Shown in pieces: positions 10,309 to 22,130 of a stretch of 64,000 nucleotides of DNA. A program made the translations under genes and the position numbers. Source of the DNA: Bactericera cockerelli (taxonomy: Eukaryota; Arthropoda; Insecta; Hemiptera; Triozidae); NCBI GenBank assembly GCA_024516035.1, contig CM044963.1, forward strand, positions 20,142,703 through 20,206,702, read 5' to 3'. The first letter of the stretch is position 1, and every line of letters begins with the position of its first letter. The notes below the pieces were generated by a model that was not told where the DNA came from, did not search any database, and saw nothing but the letters and a program-made list of their open reading frames with translations.

Positions 10309-11017
10309 ATTTTCTTTGAATTTTAATTTTTGTATAGTGTATTAATGTATGGCTCTGCTAGGCGTAAATAAATGAATCGGTACACCCTATATTTTTTATG
10401 TTATTATTAAAATATTTCAGGTAGCAGACATTTCTCCCTGATAAAATAAATCATTCTCGTTTACACAATATTCTAAACAACATACAGTTTTACATTGCAT
10501 TCACTGGTAATGATACCCTGAATACTACCAGCTATCAACTTTCCACTAAGCAGAGACCGCAATCTCAAGTCCCCAGTTGCCGGCAGCCACCACCAACACC
10601 CACCAATGTTTTATTTGCGGTCTATCTCAGACCGCAAATTGCTACTATTGTTATTCTCACAAGTAGTTGTTACTTTATTGTTAGCCAATGTCGGAGATTT
10701 TTTTTCTTCGTGTCTTTAGAGTTGTACATAATTAGTTAACTAAATTCTAAACTATTGAATGTAAAGAGGAGCAAGAAGACTAATAAGAAGCTTACCTTAC
10801 GAAGATGGAGCGGGGATGCCTCATTTTTATGTATAATTATAATTTTTATTTTATGATGACTGAGTATGTTAAATAAATCACATTTTTTCCCAGAATTTTC
10901 TAAAAAAAAAAAAAAATTGAATGTAAAGAAGTCTGATTATTAGTTTAGTAGTCAATCATGTGTATAATATATATATATATTTTTTACTGTTTCTTTCTGT
11001 TTTTTTTTTATATAGAA
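10309..11017. other. Intergenic, nothing recognised
   Basis: AT-rich sequence with one short snapback around 'tttgcggtctatctcagacc' (about 10,610-10,640) and a poly(A) tract. No gene seen. Confidence 0.5.
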
Positions 11018-11346
11018 AAAAAGATGGAAAGACAAGAGAGAGTGTGAGAAGAGAAGAGAAGTGAAGAGAGAAAGACAAGAGAGAGTGTGAGAAGAGAAGA
11101 GAAGAGATAAAGACAAGAGAGAGTGTGAGAAGAGAAGAGAGAAAGACAAGAGAGAGTGTGAGAAAAGAAGAGAAGAGAGAAAGACAAGAGAGAGAATGAG
11201 AAGAGAAGAGAGAAAGACAAGAGAGATTGTGAGGAGAGAAGAGAAAAAGACAAAAGAGAGTGTGAGAAGAGAAGAGTGAAAGACAAGAGAGAGTGTGAGG
11301 AGAGAAGAGAGAAAGACAAAAGAGTGTGTGAGAAGAGAAGAAAGAA
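11018..11346. repeat. GA-rich minisatellite, unit of about 30-45 bp
   Basis: Irregular copies of 'agacaagagagagtgtgaga' followed by AGAAG runs. The minus-strand reading gives Ser/Leu/Phe-rich open frames of 100-140 codons that are products of the repeat. Confidence 0.85.
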
Positions 11347-11734
11347 AAAAAAGAAACGTAAAGAGAGGAATTGAGAAGTGCAAAGTGGTTAAAGAGTAAA
11401 CATAAGGAACATCTCAGATACTTGTGAAGCCTTAGACAGAAAATTAAATGGGGAAAAAACCAGTAAAGAAGAACAAGTTCTCACATTGAAAACTTTCTCT
11501 CCAAGTGCTCTTATCCAGATGTAGAGAGAGAGAGAGACAGAGAGAGATAGAAATAGATAGGAGAGATAGAGGTAGAAAGAGATGGCAGTGAAGAAGAAGA
11601 TAAATAAATGAAGGAAAGAGGAAAAGAAATAAACAAATAGGCAGGAATTAAAAAACAAAGTAGGAGAGAGAATGTGTGCCAGATTCAACATGATGGACAG
11701 AATAGTAGATACAACTTGACAGACTCCCTCCTTT

Positions 11735-11905
11735 ATTTCTCTCCCTTCCTCCTTCTATTCTCGTTGTCCTTTCCTTCCTCCTTCTATTCTCTTTGTCCTT
11801 TCCTTCCTCCTTCTATTCTCTTTGTCCTTTCCTTCCTCCTTCTATTCTCTCTGTCCTTTCCTTCCTCCTTCTCTTCTCTCTGTCTCCCTCCCTCCCTTTT
11901 TCTTC
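11735..11905. repeat. 29-bp pyrimidine minisatellite, about 5 copies
   Basis: The unit joins 'tcctttccttcctccttct' and 'attctctttg' and repeats every 29 bases before decaying into CCCTCC runs. Its open frame is an artefact. Confidence 0.85.
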
Positions 11906-12039
11906 TCTCTACTTCTCACCGACTCCCACTCTTTATACGAATGTAGTAAAGATACGAATGTAGTATTTATTGAACAACGTTATACAGGATAATGCACAAG
12001 AATTATCCTGTATAACTTTTTAAACAGAATTAAAATAAA

Positions 12040-12219
12040 AAAAAGGGTTGGGTGGAAGAGATTGCCACAGGCAATAACCCCGCCCTTTAGGTAGGACATT
12101 TTTGTTATTTTCTTTTTCTTTTTTACTTATTTATTTTGTCATTTTGTTTGTTTTTTTTTTCCTTTCTTTTCTTAATTTTATACTGTTGCCTGTTTGTCCT
12201 CCTAATAAAGCTTAAAAAA
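12040..12219 (+). mobile_element. LINE-like 3' end
   Basis: It reads 'gattgccacaggcaataacc', 'gccctttaggtaggac', a T-rich stretch, then 'cctaataaagctt' and a poly(A) tail. It sits between inverted copies of 'ataatgcacaagaatta' (11,987 and about 12,223), so the whole 11,985-12,241 stretch can fold back. Confidence 0.55.
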
Positions 12220-12399
12220 AAATAATTCTTGTGCATTATCTGCACAATTAGAAGCTGCACAATTGCACATCTTACCTTGCATCCTACCCACTAAGAATCC
12301 ACTAATATGAGGTAGGTAACTGTCCTTAATGAATATGAAGTTCTCTTGTTATGAAAAATCAATTAAGCTTTATTGCTCTATTTGAAAATTTCAACAAGT

Positions 12400-12700
12400 T
12401 TATAAGTGAAATATAACTAACATACCCTGTAGTAGACCGCAATATAACTCCTGTCACCCTTTAGACGCCACTAGACTATTCCGCTTAACAGCATAGAAAC
12501 TTGAAGTGAAATAAGTGAAGAAATGAAATATAACTGTCATACCCTGTAGCAGACTGCAATATAACTTCTGCCACTGGTATGCTACTCTATCTCATTGCGC
12601 AGAAACTTGAAGTGAAATAAGTGAAGAAATGAAATATAACTGCCATACCCTGTAGCAGACTGCAATATAACTTCCGTCAGTCTCTAGACGTCACTACTAC
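12400..12700. repeat. Tandem repeat of about 106-117 bp, three copies
   Basis: The word 'gaaatataact' followed by 'cataccctgtag' recurs at 12,408, 12,525 and 12,631. The last two copies are closest to each other and also share 'gaaacttgaagtgaaataag'. Confidence 0.85.
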
Positions 12701-15700
12701 GTTTCGCCGTCTATAACTTCATAGAGCATAATATAACTCGTGTGTTATTCTTCCAACATTTCGCTGTGCATGTGTGCAAATAACACAGGAACCCAGGAAT
12801 ATATACTCCAGCATAAAGGTGTATATATTCTAAATTATATATTTTTTATATAAAATCCACTCCAGACATGCTGCACTCTTATTGTTTCCTGTCAACTTCC
12901 TGGATTTCTGTTTTCTTGCCAGCTGTTTTATGAGCCACCCGTCTTGGCAACACTGCATGGAATAATAATAAATGTAAAGTTAATGTTTATATACTGAATA
13001 TAAATACTGTGGTGTACGATGTCTGGTAAGTACAGAAATCTATCCAAAATTAAAAGTTAACAAGTTACCTACCATATGTTTTATATTAATTTATCATCAT
13101 TATATTAGTATTAAGCAAATTATATTGGAATGTTATTATATTAGATTTAAGAAATTGTGTTCATACAATAGGTATTGTATATTATCACAGTAAATTTCAA
13201 TTCAATATGAATACATATTAAATAAATAAAAAGTGACATAAGGAAACAAACTACCTAGATTCTATTGTTTATTCTAACCTAGACCTAGATTTAAGGTCAA
13301 TGATTGCAGTCCTTGCCGCAAAGAAAATTCGAAAGAAACTATGGAGAAAAAAAATCAAAATATTGAACGAAAAAAAAAATCTTTTGAAGATAATCCATTT
13401 TATTCAACTTTGTCAAAAGCTTGAATGATAATAATCCTGGCAATCAATTAAGCTTAATGGAATATCAACCTCCTCCCCCCTGCCAAAGTTCTATCCCCCT
13501 CTTTTTCTCTCCCAAATACCTTAGAGATGTTCGTCCAATATCTCGATAAGATTTCTACCAATCTCTTTGATGGGTGAGAGAGAGATGAAATTGCCCTTGC
13601 TGATGATATTGTAACAATCAATCTCATTCTCTTCTTGTCATTTTTTTTCACCTTTTCAACTTCTCCCTCTTCTATCTCTCTCACTTTTCCTCCTTTCTCT
13701 CTGGAATAACTATTGTTCTTCTCTTCTCTTATAGCCCTCTTATAAAAATAGAAATCCAATAGAAAATTCTAAAGATACAATAAGAATTTAGAAGCATTAT
13801 TACTTAAGCTTTGGAAATAAAATAAAAATAAATGATTTTTTTTACCTCTTTCTATTTTTACTGCAGGACTATTTCTAGATGTATGTATTGAAAAATAGAT
13901 ATATTTTTTTACCGTGTTTATTCTTCTCGTGGTTTCTTCTATGTACGAGTATGTAAAATTTATATTTTTATTCTACCTCTATTTTCATAATTAAGCTTAT
14001 TGGCAGTGTCTTTCTTCTATTTTGATCTTCTTGCAATACTTTTAGAAGTTCATCTTTGAAATTGACACGCTGTATCAGGTAAATTTTGTCTTTCTCTGTC
14101 CAATCTGTTTCTCCGCATTGTCCTTCCCCTCTTCAGCTTTTTTTATATTGTTATGCACTTGAAGATTATCTATGTCAAATTTTAATTATTTTTTCTTCAC
14201 CGTATTTGATGAAGTCCATCTTCTCTACTTCTTCTTTTATCAAACTTCTCTTCTTATTTCTTTTTTTATTTACTACTCCATTTTCTATTATCTCGACTGC
14301 CTTGTTGATAATTTTGATGTTGGAATCCTCTACAATATATATATAATCTTGTTGTATCAAGGTCTTGTTGCTACGTTGCATCAATGTCTTGCTGCTATGT
14401 TGCATTTATTCCGTCACTGTCACTTTTTCTTCTTCTTCCTTGCCGCTTTTTCTTTTAAGTCCTTTCTATTTTCTCAAGACTCCCCCTTCTTGGTAGTTTT
14501 CTTATTGATAGCCTCTTTACTTTTTTGATCTTGTTGCTATGTTGCATCAAGATTAATGAAAGTTTTCTTCCCTATCTTTGCCATTCTCGTCAAGTTGCAT
14601 CAAGATAATTGTATACACTTTGCTGCTTATAAGTATATGTCTGTATATATTACTTATCTTTGATGCTATTATACTGTTCACTGTATATTATAGCTTTAAA
14701 GTGTTTTCCTTTGAAGATCAATGCAGAATTTCTTTGAAATGCAGAGTGTTGGAGTACCATATTTCTTCTTTCATTTTGATGTTGTTGTTGATATGTTTAT
14801 CTTTTGCTTTGTCGAGTGTCTCATAGCGATGTCTCATATCCCTTCTTCATATTTTTATACGTGTGTGTACTTAAGGTGTTGCGATGGATGTTTGTAGACT
14901 TCATTATCTTGTTGATTTTAGTTATTTTTATTAGTTTCTTTAATATCACAAATCGATGCACCTGTTAGGAATTTCTTCAGCATGCCTTCTTCCAACTTTA
15001 CCTGTAATTCTCTAATGTCTTCACTGTTTCTTCCATACCATTAATTTCCATATCTTTACCTCTACTACATATTTCATCATGTTCCTCATGATCATCCTTC
15101 ACATCATCGTTGTCTCCCCCCGTAAGATCCTTGTAGCTATTACTTCCAGAGGGGTTATAGACTCCATCACTCATGTCAAAGCAGACAGCTGCTTTTCTCT
15201 ATCTGTCTCTTTTCTTCTCCCACTATATTCCTTCGCCTATCTCTTTCCCTCTTCAACTTCCTCTCATTCTTCACCTCTTTCTTTCTCTATCTACTTCTGT
15301 CTGGCTGATATGTCTGCCTCCATACAGACTATCTCTGCCACCCCCTATTTATTTCTCTCTTTCTCTCTCCCCTGTTAGTATTTCTCTTTTCCCTTTCTCT
15401 CCTACTTTCCTTCTAGAGGTCTGTCCAATCTGTCCATCTTTTTTCTTATTCTTTTCACCGTCATTTTTCAATTTCAAATGACACTTTTTCCTTTGAGGAT
15501 TTTAAGAGTAAATGGTAAAGGAGAAAAAAAACTCCACCAGGATTTTGTTAAAAAAAAACTCATTTTCTCCCTTTAGAAGTTTATAATTATTATATTTCTT
15601 TTTAAGACGTGGCATATTCGCACTGAAAAGAGTTCCACAGCCACCTTTGTGAAGAACTGGAGCAGCCGAGGTGTGTGATCATTTCGGTTATCAGTCAATG

Positions 15701-17427
15701 AAATGAGTGAGTAGATTTCGCTTTCACTTTGCTTTTTTCGAAACATATTTCGAGTTTCTATTGTTCAACCGCTTTCTCGTTTAAAGCTGGATGACTACCA
15801 AGGGTCGCCTAATCTTACGGAAAAAGTATTGATTCTGCGTATTTCTGGGGTACCTTGTCAATTATTGTATTGCCTATTGACAGTTGCTATTCTTAATTAT
15901 AACTACTTGCTATTCTTAATTATTATAACATCACTCTATGATGAAGGTATTATGTTATTCGGACTGGTATTTTCAGGGCGCCAAACTCTAAACAAACGGA
16001 TGTTCGCCATGCCATGGTCTATCTGTTCCAGCCATCTTGACCTAGACAAAGAAAATCTACAGCCTTTGCTCTTCTTTCAAAGCGGGCGGCTGCTCTTTCG
16101 CTTTTTTGTTGCTGAGATAAAAGTTCTGCCGACGACGTCGGTTGAACCTTTTTGTAGAGATTTCAGTTAACATGCCATTCTGTTCTATTTGTCTTTGTCT
16201 AAAATTAGATTAGAGAATGAGATACATGTTGTTGTTTGTATTGGTGGAACCTCCAGGGGTGGTTTTTTGGTGGCACCTAAAATGGTATGTATTTGTATTA
16301 GGGAAAATTAGCTAATTTAACTATAGCGAACAGACTGATTTACTTGTGTGTAGTGTCGCGAATGTTAATGGCTTTCATAAAAAATAAATGTTCATTTACA
16401 TTTTTAGAAAACAAAGTGCCTGTAGAAGTATCAAAATTGGCTTTTCTTCAGCCATAAAATTAAAGCAACCGTCAGAATGTGTTGCTAACCCATAGGACTC
16501 AGCTTTAAGAACCTCAGAAAAGATTGAAATAAGTTTCGGGCTTTGTTGAAATATTTGGGAAGCACTAGGTCCAATTTGCTTGGACTGTACGAGTTTAATA
16601 CACCTTTTAATATCAAAAAGGACAAAAACACACAGGACTCCGGAATTAAACTTTTGAATTTAGATATTCGAAAACTTTGATAAAAAATTGTGAACGGAAA
16701 GTCTGATAAAAAACTTTACCTCGAATAGGTTTGAAAATATTTCAGAATTTAATTTCCATCTCGAAAATCTTCTCTTTTTATTTAATTTCATTAAAACATG
16801 TGGAAAATTGATAAATGCTCTTTCCTACCCTTCTTTTTTTCTTTCTCTCTCTCTCTCCCCTCCCCTCCCTCTCCTCATTTAGACAGTATACTGTACTTTC
16901 TCTTTTTTAAGGATATTAGTAAACTTTCTATCAGATAGAAGCGCAAGGTGGGAGACACTTTCCAGGAGTTCAACGGAAAGAGAGATAGAGAGAGAGAAAG
17001 AGAAATTGAAGGTAGAGTTTGGGAGAGAGAAGGAAATCATAAATCATATGAAGGAAGCTACGAGTGAGAGAGAGATAGCAGAGGGAAGAAACATCCTGTG
17101 CAGTTGCTTTACCTTTGGAAGATTATTAATTAAAATTCTGTCCCTCCTGATTAAATTCTTACCTCCCCTCCCTCAGCCCTCTATTCATATTAATGTTTCA
17201 TTTCGATTAATAATAATAATAATTGTAAATCTAATAAGGGCAAAGCTTTATAAATAAAACTATTAAGCCCAGTACAGTTATTCAGGTCAGAACTTATGAT
17301 ATTGAATATCTCATGTATTGACTTTACGAGACTCCTGATTAATGTTTGAAGTCACAGTCACGTTAAAATAAAAAAGGGATCATTATCACATTCTGAAAAT
17401 CATCACATATAAGAAGTACATCCCACC
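12701..17427. other. Long gene-free stretch rich in CT tracts
   Basis: From about 13,480 to 15,480 the plus strand is dominated by C and T. Numerous Phe/Leu/Ser-rich open frames of 80-120 codons come from this composition and lack splice signals or domains. A (TC)-rich tract at 16,838-16,880 is followed by a GA-rich one at 16,975-17,085. A mildly GC-richer patch at 15,980-16,150 shows no convincing exon. Confidence 0.65.
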
Positions 17428-17524
17428 GACCTCAGTAGCTTGTTCGATAAGGCAGCGGACTTATAACCTGAAGGTCGGTGGTTCAAGCCACGGTTTCAGT
17501 AAAGCGAGTTTGAGTAATTATGAT
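17428..17524 (+). mobile_element. SINE family B, interrupted by a palindromic element
   Basis: The head reads 'ccgacctcagtagcttgttc' and 'ggtcggtggttcaagcc', and the body starts 'agtaaagcgagtttgagtaa'. It breaks at 'ttatgat' where the palindrome begins. The expected continuation 'atcatta' resumes at about 17,997. Confidence 0.7.
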
Positions 17525-17994
17525 CCCACAAAAAAACTACCGTTAAAAAAAGGGCCAAGTTCCAGAACTCCTATCCAAAAAGGTTTCGCCAATGAATGCA
17601 GTGATATCTTGTTTACGGCCAAGTTATCTCGGTACCAAATATTTCTTTTATTAAAACCCGTTTTCTGAGTTCCTCATTTTATATGTTTTTAACTGCCAAC
17701 TATTCTCTAACTTGGCCAGTTTCGCTCCCTGTGATGGTTATACTGTCATTATGTATACATATTATCGTAATATTCCATACATTCGATTGCATAAAACTGG
17801 CCAAGTTAAAGAATAATAGTTGGCAGTTAAAAACATATAAAATGAGGAACTCAGAAAACGGGTTTTAATAAAAGAAATATTTGGTACCGAGATAACTTGG
17901 CCGTAAACAAGATATCACTGCATTCATTGGCGAAACCTTTTTGGATAGGAGTTCTGGAACTTGGCCCTTTTTTTAACGGTAGTTTTTTTGTGGG
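17525..17994. mobile_element. 470-bp near-perfect palindromic (foldback) element
   Basis: The ends are CCCACAAAAAAACTACCGTT and its reverse complement. The two arms, about 200 bases each, match almost base for base ('ccaaaaaggtttcgccaatg', 'tcttgtttacggccaagtta', 'aacccgttttctgagttcct', 'tttttaactgccaactattc' and so on) around a loop at about 17,722-17,795. It sits inside a family B SINE, which exposes the empty site: AT is present once in the SINE and on both sides here, implying a 2-bp duplication. There is no coding capacity. The high arm identity suggests recent origin or gene conversion. Confidence 0.85.
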
Positions 17995-18109
17995 ATATCA
18001 TTACTTTTTGTAAATGTTTCGTTTCACAAACATGCACAAATGCACATTTGTTTATGACAAATGCACAGCTCAGCACATGCAGTTTCATTATATTTTGTGT
18101 AAAATTTCA

Positions 18110-19262
18110 GGATTCTTCAGTTTAATATGCTCCCTAAAACGACACCGTTTAACAGCAAAATTAGTGCAAAAGTGCCGGTTTTTAGATTTTTTTTCCCTGT
18201 ATTTCTACAATAAACCCTACCATCATGCAAAATTTCAGCTTTGTAGGTAGTCGGGAAGTGCCTCATAATTTAGATCCATATAGAGTATAGAGTATACTAC
18301 CTCCCTAAAACAACACCGTTTAACAGGATGCTAAGTGCGAAAGTTCCAGTTTTTAGATTTTTTCCTGTACTTTTACAATAAACCCGAGCACCATGCAAAA
18401 TTTCATCTTTATATACATAATCGAGTATATGTCCTCCCTAAAACGACACCGTTTGACAGCATAATAAGGGCAAAAGTTCCGGTTTTCAGATTTTTTCCTG
18501 TACTTTTACAATAAACCCGAGCACCATGCAAAATTTCAGCTTTTTAGGTAGTAAGCAAGTGCCTCATAATTTATATACATCATAATCGATTATACGTTCT
18601 CCCTAAAACGACACCGTTTAACAGCAGAAATAGTGCGAAAGTACCGGTTTTCATATTTTTCCTTGTATGTTTACAGTAAACCCTACCACCATGCAAAATT
18701 TTAGCTTTGTAGGTAGTAGTGAAGTGCCTCATAATTTATACGCATAATCGAGTATATTTCCTCCCTAAAATAACACCGTTTCACAGCATGACAAGTGCGA
18801 AAGTTCCGGATTTCAGATTTTTCCCTGTACTTTTAAAATGAACCCTAGCACCATGCAAGATTTAAGCTTTGTAGGTAATAGGGAAGTGCCTCATAATTTA
18901 TATGCATAATCGAATATACTTCCTCCCTAAAACGACACCGTTTAACAGCATGATAAGTGCGAAAGTTCCGGTTTTCAGATTTTTCCCTGTACTTCTATAA
19001 TAAACCCTACCAACATGCAAAATTTCAGCTTTCTAGGTATTAGGGAAATGCCTCATAATTTAGATCCATAATCTATTATATATTTCCTCCCTAAAACGAC
19101 ACCGTTTAACAGCATGATAAGTGCGAAAGTTCCAGTTTTCAGATTTTTCCCTGTAGTTTTACAATAAACCCTACCATCATGCAAAATTTCAGCCTTCTAG
19201 GTAGTCGGGAAGTGCCTCATAATTTTGATGATCTGTCAGTCAGTCAGTCAATCAGTCAGTCA
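18110..19262. repeat. Tandem repeat of about 162 bp, seven copies, with a (TCAG)n end
   Basis: The words 'tccctaaaacgacaccgttt', 'agttccggttttcagatttt' and 'catgcaaaatttcagctt' recur with starts at 18,131, 18,302, 18,435, 18,600, 18,762, 18,924 and 19,088. Most spacings are 162-165, with one longer and one shorter. The array ends in a TCAG run at 19,237-19,268. The sequence after it to about 19,620 ('gaagatatgaaggtgtgaaa') seems part of the same element. Frames reading through it are not genes. Confidence 0.8.
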
Positions 19263-19621
19263 GTCAGTATCAAAATTGCAAATTTCAAAATTACATTCCT
19301 CTGAAAGTTTTTTGCATAGACTCTCGCAATTTTCCTTGTCTTTTTAATGATATTAGGACAATCTTTGTTCCAAATTTCATATCTCTATGATCAATTGAAC
19401 CGAAGATATGAAGGTGTGAAAAACCGGGTGAAGCGGTTCGTGTAAAGATACACTGCCGTGCTTGCTGGAACTTGGCCTGGCGCACTGCCGTGCGCTCAGA
19501 TATCACAAATATGATAACTTTAAACGTAAAAACTAACATCCCATCAGCTGGGCCATATCTGCAAATTCTGAGGTGTGAGGTCACATATCCAAACAAGGGA
19601 TAAGCGTAGGTAAATCTGTTA

Positions 19622-19835
19622 AGATGCACTGGTAGTCAAGTGTAAACACTCTAGTCTGGTAATCCAGGTAGCGTAGGGTTCCGTTGGTTCGAAATCCACC
19701 CAGTGCATGAATTTTTCCTCATTGATTTGTGTTTGTGACCACATAATAATAAGACTCTAATGGTTAGGTGGTTAATATTGCTTTGAGCATTAACCTCGCC
19801 TGGTGTTTACCTTCCACTAAAGAGTATTATTATTA
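19622..19835 (+). mobile_element. SINE family A, near full length
   Basis: The tRNA-like head has 'gcactggtagtcaagtgt' and B box 'gttggttcgaaatcc'. The body reads 'gcatgaatttttcctcattg', 'gaccacataataataagact', 'gagcattaacctcgcctggt' and 'taccttccactaaagagtat', ending in (TTA)n. This is the most abundant SINE in the window. Confidence 0.85.
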
Positions 19836-21225
19836 TTCATTATGGCCATTGATTTTCTTGGTTTATTCAACTTTGAAATTATAATCTATTATGTTCTCTG
19901 ATGGCACACACACACACACACTCACTTTGTCTCTCCCTCCTTCTTTCTGCTAGAATATATTACACTTGAACTTTATATGCATGCATTCCATGCCTAACTA
20001 ACCGAACTCTCTTTTCTCCTCCTCCCCTCTTCTTTTCTTCCTCTCTATCTTTCTTCGCCCTCCCTTTAACCCATCTTTACATACATTATATGCCTACCTA
20101 CCTTAGAACACTCCTAAATAACTCAAAGGATTAAAAGGCACATTCCTGCATGCTCTCTTGTCAAAGGCACTATTAAAATTCATAAATTAAATATCAAATA
20201 AAATATGCTTGCTTAGCGTAAATTAAAAACACTCCCCTCCTTTTCTCCTTCTGTTTTGAGGGTGAGTTTTCCTCGAGTCTTCTCTCTTATGCTTACTTCT
20301 CAGGTGTAAGTGGAGGTGAGAATTTTGGAAGTGAAAGTGTGGAAGTAAGATGTATCAGATGAAATTCATATAAGGTGGATGATGATACTGATGATGGAGT
20401 AAGTGAAAAGGAAAAAAAGTTGAACGAATAATTAATAAAGAAGAAATCATAATAGCCTTGCACATTGACACAAGGCAAATTAAAAGAAGAGAAATCAAAG
20501 CGAAAACCTTCCTAATGTCAAACCCCAAAAATTACCCTGAGATGAATACAAACGATTGAGTAAAATTGGGTTCATTATGCTACAATAACTGTGAATGATG
20601 AATGAAAAATGGACTGTTAAAGAAATAAAGTGTAGTATTATACACTCGGAATGAAAGATAAGGTAAAAGAAAAAAGGATATTCTTCTAGAGAGGGAGGAA
20701 GGGAAAAGAAGAGTAGAGCGTGGAAGGGGGGGAGGGGAGAGAGATAAGAACAATGGAATTCCTTTTATACTTAACGAGATCAGGTAACAAGACAAATATT
20801 GCAGCATGAACCCAAGAGAATGTGAGACAGAGAGAGAGGAAGAACGAAGATGAAAATGGTATTGAGGATAAGGAGAGAGGTATGAAAGAAAAATGAAGAG
20901 ACGGAGAGTAAAGTAATATGTAGGAGAAGAAGGACAGGGAGAAAAGAAAAGAAGAAGAATAAAGCTGTGGAGGAGCAGGGAAAGAGATGAACAAGAGGTA
21001 TAGAAGGGTTTGGAAGAGGACGCAAAGGAGTTTAATCAAAATGAAATATTTACACAAATATGCGCTCAGAAAAAAAAAATGAATATACTCGAGAAGAAAT
21101 GTTGCCAGAATGAAGAAGAGGCTCATTTTTATTCAAACGCCTAAGCGAGGTCGAAAAATTTGCGCCCTTTTGTTCTTTTGGTTCTCTTCTTTGGAATTCT
21201 AGAAGATTGCGTGTAGTATATTTTG
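19836..21225. other. Gene-free, low complexity
   Basis: A short (CA)n at 19,908-19,921, CT-rich sequence to about 20,100 and a GA-rich tract at 20,650-21,010. The minus-strand Ser/Leu/Phe frames over the last are compositional. Confidence 0.65.
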
Positions 21226-21345
21226 TCACCGAATCCAGTTGCTAGATCAATAAGGGGGCAGACTTGTAAACTGGAGATCGGTGCTTCAAGTCCCGGTTTC
21301 AGCGTATTGTGACATCATGAAAGTGATTAACACAAATATGTTCCG
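21226..21345 (+). mobile_element. SINE family B, truncated body
   Basis: The head reads 'ccgaatccagttgctagatc', 'gacttgtaaactggagatcg' and 'gcttcaagtcccgg'. The body words 'gtgacatcatgaaagtgatt' and 'aacacaaatatg' follow. Confidence 0.75.
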
Positions 21346-21965
21346 AATGCAGGTGTTTTAAAATGAGAGGAAGGTTTTAGTGGGTAGGTGTGCACTGTTT
21401 CCCACACTGTTCATCATGCTCCCACATGATGTTCGTCTTTTGAAGATTTTCCCCTCTCAAAAAAAAAACACAAATATGATAACTTTTTTAAAAAAATTAG
21501 ACTTCGCCTCACCGTTTAATAATGTGGACCCTAAGCGACACATAGAAAAAACACAGAAAACCAGCGAACTATAACTCCTCCAAAACAATGTCTTTGTAAC
21601 TCAGTAGAATCACAAGTTGGGGGTGGAATGGTGGTAAACCTTGTTATAATATTTGTTTGCATATCTGTACCATCGATCAACTTATTCATAACGAAACCAT
21701 GGAGCTCATTTTAGTGAGTGAGTCTCTTTTTTTCTTTTCTTTTTTGAAGAAGGAAAAGCTCATGCCGAAAAGTGTGGGACTCACATATGGACTGCCCGGT
21801 ATCCATGGCTGTCAACGTGTCTACCCTAACTAAAACCCGCGGCTCCTCAGCAAACCATACTGTTGTGGGATTGGTAAATATAACTTCAACTATATTTTTT
21901 ATATTACAAAAAAAAACTTCAACTCTGGACAACTTATTGCACAATAATTTACTAGAAATACCTTA

Positions 21966-22130
21966 AATCCGTGCCGTAGGCAATAACCTCGCCCTTTGGC
22001 TAGGACATATTTGTATTTATTTTTCCTTTTTACTGTATATATTGTGTCCATTTTTTCATTGTTATAATAGTTATTTGTACTGTGCATATGTCTTCTTATA
22101 TCAAATAATGTGTTAAGTAATAATAAATCC
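21966..22130 (+). mobile_element. LINE-like 3' end, diverged
   Basis: It shares 'taggcaataacctcgccctt' and 'taggacat' with the copies at 8,218 and 12,040, then a T-rich stretch and 'aataataaatcct'. It is more decayed than the others. Confidence 0.45.

Noticed and set aside
10952..11383. 143-codon Ser/Leu/Phe frame on the minus strand
   Set aside because: It is the GA-rich minisatellite read backwards, and overlapping frames have the same composition.
20580..21126. Hydrophobic frames up to 146 codons on the minus strand
   Set aside because: The tract is GA-rich on the plus strand. The apparent membrane segments are an effect of TTT/CTC/TCC codons.
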